A DNA stretch of 11,467 nt, taken from NCBI GenBank assembly GCA_027038335.1, contig JALVWI010000132.1, positions 1 through 11,467 of the forward strand. Reading direction: 5' to 3'. Both the position numbers and the translations under genes were made by a program. A model generated the notes under the pieces. It worked only from the letters and a program-made list of their open reading frames with translations. It did not search any database and was not told the origin of the DNA. Numbering within the stretch: the stretch's first letter is position 1; each line of letters starts with the position of its first letter. The stretch is from Campylobacterales bacterium (GTDB taxonomy: Bacteria > Campylobacterota > Campylobacteria > Campylobacterales > JALSKU01). This document shows positions 1 to 6,244 of the stretch, in pieces.

Positions 1-4
1 GCTC

Positions 5-26
5 TAAAATTTTTCGAAAAATTTTA
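5..26. repeat. 22-bp perfect palindrome before rpsA
   Basis: Bases 5-26 equal their own reverse complement: arm TAAAATTTTTC followed by its mirror, with the axis between 15 and 16. It ends 2 bases before the rpsA Shine-Dalgarno. In RNA it could form a 9-bp A/U stem with a UCGA loop. In DNA it could be a dimeric-protein site. It may also overlap the end of the gene to the left, because frame 2 has a TAA at 5-7, so coding constraint cannot be excluded. A role is inference only. Confidence 0.6.
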
Positions 27-39
27 CAAAGGAAGTGTG

Positions 40-1725
40 ATGGCAGAGGTGAACGATAAAGTTCTATCAAACCAAGAGGTTAACGAAAGTGAAGAGCATG
101 TAGAAGATTTTGCTACAATGTTGGAGGAGTCTTTTAAAAAAGAGACAAGTGGAGAAAATGTAGTAGACGGCGTTATTGTTGAAATAAATGACAATATAGT
201 GTTAGTTGATGTCGGTAAAAAAAGTGAAGGTGTTTTAAATATATCTGAAATTACCGATAAAGAGGGTAATATCAAGTATAAAGTAGGTGATAATATCAAG
301 GTTGTAATAACCGGATACAGAAATGAAAGACCAAGTGTTTCCCACAAAAAAGCTCTTAGAAAAGAAAAAGTTAAAGAATTTATAAAAAATTATTCTGAAG
401 ATAGTGATGAAAACATTGAAGGAAGAGTTGTCGGTAAAAACAGAGGTGGTTTTATCATTGAAAATGAAGATGGGTGTGAATTTTTTCTACCAAGATCTCA
501 AGCAGCCTATAGAGATGTAAATGCACTAGTAGGAAAAAACATAAAAGCAAAAGTATTAAAAGTTGACAAAGAAAATGAATCAATAATAATATCAAGGAAA
601 AAATTTCTTGACGATGACAGAAAAAAGAAAAAAGAGCTTATAGATAAACTACTTGAAAGTGGAGAAGTAGTAGAAGGTACTATAAAAAAGATAACAACTT
701 ATGGAATGTTTGTTGATATAGGAGGAGTTGACGGACTTGTACATTATAGTGAGATAAGCTATAAAGGTCCGGTTAATCCCGCAAGTCTTTATGAAGAGGG
801 CGAAAAAGTAGCAGTTAAAGCTATAAAATACGATAAAGAAAAAAGACATTTATCTTTATCGGTAAAAGCAGTTCAAAGTGATCCATGGGAAGATATAAAA
901 GATCAGCTTGGAGTTGGAGATGTCATAAAAGTAACCGTTAGCAATATTGAACCTTATGGTGTATTTGTTGACATTGGCAATGATATAGAGGGATTTTTGC
1001 ATATAAGTGAAATTTCTTGGGATAAAAATATAAAAAATCCAAAAGAGTATGTATCTTTAGATGAAGAACTTGATGTAGAAGTTATTGAGATAGATCCTGA
1101 AAGTAGAAGGCTAAGAGTAAGTTTAAAAAATTTGAAGCCAAAACCTTTTGAAGAATTTATACAAAAGCATAAAACAGGTGATGTTGTTAAAGGAGTAATA
1201 ACTACATTAACCAATTTCGGTGCTTTTATAAAAATAGATGGTGTTGAAGGACTTTTACACAATGAAGATACTTCATGGAATAGAAGTGATAAATGTAAAG
1301 AATTATACGAAGTAGGTCAAGAACTTGAAGTGAAAATCACAAGGATAGATGTAGAAAATGAAAAAATATCACTTAGTGTAAAAGAGTTGCTTGAAAATCC
1401 TGTACAAGTATATGCAAAAACTCATAAAGTCGGTGATATAGTTGAGGGAACTATAAGAGATATTAAAGATTTCGGTGTTTTTGTAAAACTAGATGAAAAT
1501 GTTGATGCTCTTATTAGAAAAGAGGATCTAGGTGATAAAAAAATAGAAGATCTCAAAGCGGGTGATCCAATAGAATCAGTGATAGATTATATTGATGGCT
1601 CAAGAAATAGGATAAGGCTTTCAGCTAGGAAGCTTTCAAGAATGAAAGAAAAAGCTATGCTGAATGAAATCAATAAAGAAGATAAAATGACACTTGGGGA
1701 TATAATAAAAGATCAATTAAAATAA
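40..1725 (+). CDS. rpsA: 30S ribosomal protein S1
   Basis: Ribosomal protein S1 binds mRNA on the small ribosomal subunit and helps unfold and load it for initiation. The 561-residue product is close to the length of E. coli S1 (557). Six S1/OB-fold repeats can be read, numbered from the ATG: about 39-105, 125-190, 208-278, 291-365, 378-450 and 463-532. Repeats 3-6 carry the typical 'G.V..I..YG.FVDIG...GL.H.SEIS' pattern. Repeats 1 and 2 are more divergent, as expected for the ribosome-binding end. I chose the ATG at 40 over the in-frame GTG at 37 because AAGGA at 29-33 lies 6 nt before the ATG and only 3 nt before the GTG. The reading frame stays open to the left edge, so the upstream gene cannot be judged. 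In related bacteria it is often ispH. A hairpin follows the stop codon. Confidence 0.97.
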   Translation: MAEVNDKVLSNQEVNESEEHVEDFATMLEESFKKETSGENVVDGVIVEINDNIVLVDVGKKSEGVLNISEITDKEGNIKYKVGDNIKVVITGYRNERPSVSHKKALRKEKVKEFIKNYSEDSDENIEGRVVGKNRGGFIIENEDGCEFFLPRSQAAYRDVNALVGKNIKAKVLKVDKENESIIISRKKFLDDDRKKKKELIDKLLESGEVVEGTIKKITTYGMFVDIGGVDGLVHYSEISYKGPVNPASLYEEGEKVAVKAIKYDKEKRHLSLSVKAVQSDPWEDIKDQLGVGDVIKVTVSNIEPYGVFVDIGNDIEGFLHISEISWDKNIKNPKEYVSLDEELDVEVIEIDPESRRLRVSLKNLKPKPFEEFIQKHKTGDVVKGVITTLTNFGAFIKIDGVEGLLHNEDTSWNRSDKCKELYEVGQELEVKITRIDVENEKISLSVKELLENPVQVYAKTHKVGDIVEGTIRDIKDFGVFVKLDENVDALIRKEDLGDKKIEDLKAGDPIESVIDYIDGSRNRIRLSARKLSRMKEKAMLNEINKEDKMTLGDIIKDQLK

Positions 1726-1731
1726 TAAAAG

Positions 1732-1763
1732 AGCTCTCATACTCTAAATAAATTATGAGAGCT
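1732..1763 (+). terminator. Hairpin after rpsA (weak terminator or processing site)
   Basis: A perfect 10-bp stem pairs AGCTCTCATA (1732-1741) with TATGAGAGCT (1754-1763) around a 12-nt A/T-rich loop, starting 7 nt after the rpsA stop. The bases that follow (TCTCTTACC) do not form a proper U-tract, so rho-independent termination would be weak. Transcript end stabilisation, attenuation or RNase processing between rpsA and the next gene fit equally well. Confidence 0.5.
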
Positions 1764-1772
1764 TCTCTTACC

Positions 1773-1818
1773 GAAGGCAAAGCAAAACTAGAGATGAATT
1801 TTTGAGGAGCTTTGCTTC
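1773..1818. repeat. Imperfect inverted repeat upstream of the small anchored protein
   Basis: GAAGGCAAAGC (1773-1783) pairs with GCTTTGCTTC (1809-1818), giving 10 bp with one bulged G around a loop of 25 nt. It sits immediately before the AAGGAGA Shine-Dalgarno at 1824-1830 of the next gene. It is a second, separate structure from the hairpin just upstream. No coding potential is evident in 1726-1837. Possible roles are a 5' leader structure or a degenerate dispersed intergenic repeat, and neither is shown. Confidence 0.4.
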
Positions 1819-1837
1819 CTGAAAAGGAGAATATTAG

Positions 1838-2326
1838 GTGAAAAAAAAGGTACTATTTTCTATCTTTACCGTTTTGCTTTTTTGTGTAGGAGGGTTGCTA
1901 TTTTTTTTATTGAATAGTTCAAATATAAAAAATAGATCTTTTTATAGAAATAGTCAAATATCAAAAGATAAAAATAGTAGCTATGATTTTGTTAAAAGCA
2001 GCTGGATTAAAAAACTTTCTACATATAAAAAAGACAGTTATCTATTTCCTGTAACTGAATTGTTTTTAACCATGAAGTTTGCAAAACATAAAAAAAGAGT
2101 AATTACTCAAAAAAAAGAGAAATATTATGCAATGATTATTCCTGATCTAAATAATTACTCTTTATTTTGTATTTTGAGAATATTCAATAAAAATAATATT
2201 CCTTATGTGATTGAAAATGATTATGAAAATTCAAAAATATTTGTTAAATTAGATAAAAAAAGTCGTTTGGAAAAGTTATCAAATGAGCTTAAAAAATATG
2301 ATATTTTTCCTACAATTAAAAAATAA
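1838..2326 (+). CDS. Small N-terminally anchored protein of unknown function
   Basis: I do not recognise a characterised family. The 162-residue product has one hydrophobic segment at about residues 5-26, preceded by three lysines and with no convincing signal-peptidase site. It is therefore probably anchored in the inner membrane with the rest in the periplasm. The mature part is very Lys/Asn/Ser-rich to about residue 95. Residues about 96-160 look like a compact alternating strand/helix unit, with 'YYAMIIP', then helix 'SLFCILRIFN', strands around 'IPYVIE' and 'KIFVKL', then a helix. This resembles a small ferredoxin-like or SPOR-like fold, by pattern only. The GTG start is supported by AAGGAGA at 1824-1830. 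Its place between rpsA and serA matches, from memory, a 'putative periplasmic protein' at the same position in Campylobacter, which argues for a real gene. Confidence 0.75.
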   Translation: MKKKVLFSIFTVLLFCVGGLLFFLLNSSNIKNRSFYRNSQISKDKNSSYDFVKSSWIKKLSTYKKDSYLFPVTELFLTMKFAKHKKRVITQKKEKYYAMIIPDLNNYSLFCILRIFNKNNIPYVIENDYENSKIFVKLDKKSRLEKLSNELKKYDIFPTIKK

Positions 2327-2349
2327 ATAAATGCTACAAGGGTTATAAA

Positions 2350-3936
2350 ATGAAAATAAAAAAAGTTTTAGTATGTGATACTATACATTCAAAAGGTATA
2401 GAATTATTGAAAAACGAAGAGGATATAGAGGTTTTTGACGCTTCTTCATATCCAAAAGATGAACTACTTGATATACTTGAGGACTATGATATAGCTATCA
2501 CGAGAAGTTCAACTCCGGTCAATCAAGCTTTTTTAGAGCGTGCTAAAAATTTAAAAGCAATCGTTAGAGCCGGAGTAGGAGTTGATAATGTAGATATTGA
2601 GGGTTGTAGTAAAAAAGGTATTATCGTTATGAATGTACCGACAGCCAATACGATAGCGGCAGTTGAGATGACTATGGCTCATTTATTGGCTTGTGCTAGA
2701 TCTTTTCCAAATGCCAATAATGATTTAAAACTAGATAGAGTTTGGAAAAGAGAGAAATGGTATGGGATCGAACTTTATGAGAAAAAGTTAGGTATCATAG
2801 GATTTGGAAATATAGGTAGTAGAGTTGGAGTAAGAGCCAAAGCTTTCGGTATGGATGTTGTAGCTTATGATCCTTATATAGATCCAAAAAAAGCTATAGA
2901 TTTGGATATAAAATATACTGAAAATTTTGATGACATACTAGCATGTGATTTTATCACGATTCATACTCCAAAAAATAAAGAGACTATTGATATGATCTCT
3001 TATGATGAAATTAAAAAGATGAAAGATGGAGTTAGACTTGTTAATTGTGCAAGAGGTGGACTTTACAATGAAGATGCACTTTATGACAATATAAAAAGCG
3101 GTAAGATTGCTTATGCCGGCATTGATGTTTTTGTAAAAGAACCGGCGATCAATAATAAACTTTTAGATTTAGAGAATATTTCTGTTACACCGCATCTTGG
3201 AGCAAACACTTATGAATCTCAAGAAAAAATAGCCACTCAAGCGGCAGGACAAGCTATCAGTGCAGCAAGAGGTAGTTCTTATCCAAATGCATTAAATCTT
3301 CCTATTGATGAGAGCAAAATGCCAACATTTGTTAAGCCATATTTGGAGCTTGTTCAAAAAATGGGCTCACTTACCGCACAAGTTAGTAAAGCTCCTATTA
3401 GAACATTAAAAATTGTAGCTGAAGGTGAAATATCCAAATATCTTGACTCACTTATGACTTTTGCACTTGTAGGTAGCCTTGGAGAGTCTATGGGCGAGCA
3501 GATAAATTATGTCAATGCTGAATTTGTAGCAAAAGAGAAAGGTATAAAAACAGTTACTGAAACTTTTAAAGGCGATAGTGTATTTAAAAATAGAATTGAT
3601 ATATATCTTAGCACAAATAAAGGCACAGTTGACATAAGTGGAACCGCTTTTGGTGATGATATTCAAAGGATTGTAAAATTTGACGGATTTAGCTTAGATG
3701 TTGAACCAAAAGGGAAAATGATCATATTTAAAAATACAGATGTTCCCGGTGTTATAGGTGAGATAGGTACAATTTTAGCTAAAAACGGTATCAATATAGC
3801 TGATTTTAGACTTGGAAGAAATAACAAATCCCAAGCACTTGCAGTAATATTGGTAGATAATAGCGTTACAAAAGATGTGATAAATGAGCTCTCTAAATTA
3901 GAGGCTTGTATCGATGTATCTTATGTGATATTATGA
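2350..3936 (+). CDS. serA: D-3-phosphoglycerate dehydrogenase, long form with ACT domain
   Basis: This cytosolic enzyme oxidises 3-phosphoglycerate to 3-phosphohydroxypyruvate with NAD, the first step of L-serine synthesis. The 528 residues match the long SerA type (about 525), not the shorter E. coli type (410). The substrate-binding part has RAGVGVDN (73-80). The Rossmann fold has GFGNIG (151-156) with an acidic residue at D174 that would favour NAD over NADP. The catalytic residues R235 (in CARGG), E264 (in FVKEP) and H282 (in PHLGAN) are all present. Residues about 320-450 form the intervening allosteric-substrate-binding domain. An ACT domain follows at about 457-528, usually the serine-sensing site for feedback inhibition. 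The ATG has AAGGG at 2338-2342, 7 nt upstream. It follows the small anchored protein by 23 nt and probably shares its transcript. Confidence 0.96.
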   Translation: MKIKKVLVCDTIHSKGIELLKNEEDIEVFDASSYPKDELLDILEDYDIAITRSSTPVNQAFLERAKNLKAIVRAGVGVDNVDIEGCSKKGIIVMNVPTANTIAAVEMTMAHLLACARSFPNANNDLKLDRVWKREKWYGIELYEKKLGIIGFGNIGSRVGVRAKAFGMDVVAYDPYIDPKKAIDLDIKYTENFDDILACDFITIHTPKNKETIDMISYDEIKKMKDGVRLVNCARGGLYNEDALYDNIKSGKIAYAGIDVFVKEPAINNKLLDLENISVTPHLGANTYESQEKIATQAAGQAISAARGSSYPNALNLPIDESKMPTFVKPYLELVQKMGSLTAQVSKAPIRTLKIVAEGEISKYLDSLMTFALVGSLGESMGEQINYVNAEFVAKEKGIKTVTETFKGDSVFKNRIDIYLSTNKGTVDISGTAFGDDIQRIVKFDGFSLDVEPKGKMIIFKNTDVPGVIGEIGTILAKNGINIADFRLGRNNKSQALAVILVDNSVTKDVINELSKLEACIDVSYVIL

Positions 3937-3938
3937 TA

Positions 3939-3965
3939 AATAATATAAGAATAACTTATATTATT
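3939..3965. promoter_or_regulatory. 27-bp inverted repeat between serA and the efflux operon
   Basis: AATAATATAAG (3939-3949) and CTTATATTATT (3955-3965) are perfect 11-bp reverse complements around a 5-nt spacer. With one mismatch (3938/3966) the symmetry extends to 3936/3968. It begins 2 nt after the serA stop and ends 29 nt before the -10 box of the efflux operon. As RNA it is a hairpin of almost only A-U pairs without a U-run, hence a poor terminator. As DNA its size and symmetry resemble operators of dimeric repressors such as the TetR family, which often control RND pumps. No regulator gene lies in the window, so this is inference. Confidence 0.5.
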
Positions 3966-3994
3966 AATTTATTAGATATTAAGTTGTAACTTTA

Positions 3995-4000
3995 TATAAT
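3995..4000 (+). promoter_or_regulatory. Putative -10 box of the efflux operon promoter
   Basis: A consensus TATAAT lies 22 nt before the ATG of the TolC-like gene, inside an A/T-rich stretch. No good -35 box is found at the proper distance (TTAGAT at 3972-3977 matches poorly). This is common for sigma-70 promoters of Campylobacterota. Transcription would start near 4006 and leave a leader of under 20 nt containing a strong AAGGAGG Shine-Dalgarno (4012-4018). Confidence 0.55.
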
Positions 4001-4022
4001 TCATCCTTTTTAAGGAGGGTCA

Positions 4023-5438
4023 ATGAGAATTTTTTTAACTCTATTGGTTTTTATTTCATCTGTTTTTGCGGTTCAGTCAAATTTGACTTTAAATGAGGCT
4101 ATTTCACTTTTAAAAAGAAATAGCTCAAGCATCAAAATAGCAAAATTCAATGAAAAGATAGCCAAATTTAAAACCGAGATAGCAAAAAGTTATAACTATG
4201 GCAATTTAGACTATACTTTAAACGCACTTAGAAGTAATGATGCGGGAAATGTCTTCGGCTTTAAACTTCAAAGTAGAGAAGCTACTTTTAGAGATTTTGG
4301 ATTTAGTGATTTTTTAGGCGGCGTGGGACAAGCTCTTGGTATGGCGGGAGGTAATTTTGGAAATTTTACAAATATTATGTCAAATCCCACAATGCAAAAC
4401 CGACTTTTGGATACAGCACCCGATGATTTAAATTATCCGGGATACAGAAATCACTTTCAAAATAAACTTACATATAAAGTACCGCTATTTACAGGATATA
4501 AACTAACCCAATATAAAATTATCATGAAAGATATGGAAAAACTCTCAAAACTTGATACTAAAAAGATAATCAATGAAGAGATATATCAAACAAAAAAGAC
4601 TTTTTACAACATTTCTCTTGTTGAAAATTATATCAAACATTTAAAAAAGCTAAAACAAAATATAGATAAACTTGAAGATATTATAAGAGCTTTTAAGAGC
4701 GAAGGATATGCTAAAGATACGGATATATTGGAAGTTCAGGCAAAAAAAGCAAGTGTACTTAGCTATCTAAATCAAGCAAGATTAAATAGAGACTTAGCTT
4801 ATCAATATCTTGAATTTTTGATAGGTGAAAAAGTAAACTCCATTTCTCATGTAAATGAACTTGCACCTCTTCCAAAAGAGAGTATAGATGAAATGGTCAA
4901 TAAAACAATAGATCTTAAGATGGCAAAGTTAGGCTATCAAATTACAAAAGAAAATATAAAACTTCAAAAAAGTGCATATTATCCTATGATAGGTGCTTTT
5001 GGAGAATACTCTACAGCTGATGATAAACCTTTTAATGATTTTTTTAAACATGATAGTGTTACTTTTGGAGCTCAGCTTAAATGGAATCTTTTTGATGGGG
5101 GTAAAAAATCAGCCAAACTTCAAGAAGCAAAAGTAAAAAATATGCAAATGGCTGAAAAATTAGCACTTGCAAAAAAAGGTTTAGCTTTAAAAATAAGACA
5201 AATTATTACTGAAGTTAAGAGTAAAGATTATGATATAAAAGCAAAACAAAAAGAGTTTGATTTTACAAAAAAAGTTTTTGAACAGTATGAAGGAAAGTAT
5301 AAAGAGGGACTTGAAAAGATAAGTGATGTACTTATAAAACACTCTCAAGAGATAAAGGCACTTTTGGAACTTTTAAAGGTAAAAACTGTAAGAAATCAAA
5401 AAGTTTTTGAATTAGAAAAATTATTGGAGGGAAGATAG
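4023..5438 (+). CDS. TolC-family outer membrane efflux channel
   Basis: This is the outer-membrane exit duct of a tripartite exporter. It should be a trimer forming a beta-barrel plus a long periplasmic alpha-barrel. The 471-residue protein starts with a clean signal peptide (MRIFLTLLVFISSVFA, cut near residue 16) and has no lipobox cysteine, so it is not a lipoprotein. Two outer-membrane-efflux-protein repeats can be seen. The first contains 'LTLNEAISLL' (21-30) and 'YKVPLFTG' (151-158). The second contains 'LKWNLFDGG' (352-360), followed by the usual long helix. Long Lys/Ala/Glu helices fill 165-265 and 360-470. Between residues about 72 and 146, in the first outer-membrane hairpin, lies a long Gly/Phe/Asn-rich loop. 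The ATG follows AAGGAGG with 4 nt spacing. It is the first gene of the operon, ending 1 nt before the adaptor start. Confidence 0.92.
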   Translation: MRIFLTLLVFISSVFAVQSNLTLNEAISLLKRNSSSIKIAKFNEKIAKFKTEIAKSYNYGNLDYTLNALRSNDAGNVFGFKLQSREATFRDFGFSDFLGGVGQALGMAGGNFGNFTNIMSNPTMQNRLLDTAPDDLNYPGYRNHFQNKLTYKVPLFTGYKLTQYKIIMKDMEKLSKLDTKKIINEEIYQTKKTFYNISLVENYIKHLKKLKQNIDKLEDIIRAFKSEGYAKDTDILEVQAKKASVLSYLNQARLNRDLAYQYLEFLIGEKVNSISHVNELAPLPKESIDEMVNKTIDLKMAKLGYQITKENIKLQKSAYYPMIGAFGEYSTADDKPFNDFFKHDSVTFGAQLKWNLFDGGKKSAKLQEAKVKNMQMAEKLALAKKGLALKIRQIITEVKSKDYDIKAKQKEFDFTKKVFEQYEGKYKEGLEKISDVLIKHSQEIKALLELLKVKTVRNQKVFELEKLLEGR

Positions 5439-5439
5439 T

Positions 5440-6234
5440 ATGAAAAAGATTTTATTATCTTTGTTTGTATTTGCAATTTTATTAAATGCAACTGACATCA
5501 AACTTTCAGGTACTGTTGTAAGTGATGATACCAAAATGATAGCTAGTAGATTTATGGGATTTGTTAAAAATGTATATGTTGATGAGGGTGATTATGTAAA
5601 AAAAGGAAAACTACTTTATGTTATTGATTCAAAAGAGATTGATCTTGCAAAGTCTCAAGTAGAGCTTGCCATATCCCAAGCACAGCTTGCAGTTCAAATG
5701 AATGAAAATATGTATAACAATGCTCATTTAAATGCTATGAGATATAAAAGACTCTTTAAAAAAGGTTTTGTATCTAAGTATGATATGGAAAATATGCAAC
5801 TTATGGAGAAAAATACAAAAGATATGGTTAAAATTGCGAAAAAGCAGTTGGCTCAAGCAAAAGCAAAGTTAAAAGAGGTTTTACACCAGTATGAGTATCT
5901 AAAGCTAAAAGCACCAAATGATGGAGTAATCATACGAAAAAATATAAAAGTTGGACAAATAGCCATACCCGGTATGCCTGCACTCATACTTACTTCACTT
6001 AATGATTTGAAGATAGTTATCCAAATTGGTGAGAGTAATTTAAAAAATATACAAATAGGTCAAAAAGTTGATGTAAGTATCCCTTCGATAGGATTTAAAA
6101 CAGAAGGAAAAATAGCTTCTATCATTCCGGCAGCCAATCCTATGACGCATAAATTTAAGGTAAAAATCTCTTTCAAAAAAGGTAAAACCAATAAAATAAT
6201 ACCGGGAATGTATGCTGAAGTGAAGATAAAGTAG
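5440..6234 (+). CDS. Periplasmic adaptor (membrane fusion) protein of RND efflux system, short form
   Basis: The adaptor bridges the inner-membrane pump and the TolC channel. The 264-residue product is shorter than typical RND adaptors (about 350-400). It has a signal peptide (1-17, ending LLNA). Split lipoyl halves lie at about 32-66 ('GFVKNVYVDEGDYVKKG') and 154-188 ('LKAPNDGVI'). A two-helix hairpin lies at about 67-150. A beta-barrel at about 189-264 ends in 'IIPGMYAEVKIK'. The hairpin tip carries R101, L105 and S112, with the spacing of the TolC-binding RLS motif (R128, L132, S139 in AcrA). The protein ends at the beta-barrel, so the membrane-proximal domain that contacts the pump in AcrA is absent. 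No lipid-anchor cysteine is present. GGAGG at 5426-5430 inside the preceding gene is the ribosome-binding site. The next gene starts after 10 nt. Confidence 0.92.
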   Translation: MKKILLSLFVFAILLNATDIKLSGTVVSDDTKMIASRFMGFVKNVYVDEGDYVKKGKLLYVIDSKEIDLAKSQVELAISQAQLAVQMNENMYNNAHLNAMRYKRLFKKGFVSKYDMENMQLMEKNTKDMVKIAKKQLAQAKAKLKEVLHQYEYLKLKAPNDGVIIRKNIKVGQIAIPGMPALILTSLNDLKIVIQIGESNLKNIQIGQKVDVSIPSIGFKTEGKIASIIPAANPMTHKFKVKISFKKGKTNKIIPGMYAEVKIK

Positions 6235-6244
6235 GGGTTATTGT

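Noticed and set aside
37..39. GTG start for rpsA
   Set aside because: The Shine-Dalgarno would be only 3 nt away. The adjacent ATG at 40 has normal spacing.
1..39. Fusion of rpsA with an upstream gene because the frame is open to the left edge
   Set aside because: The ATG has a good ribosome-binding site and the product already has normal S1 length. 39 nt is too little to support a fusion.
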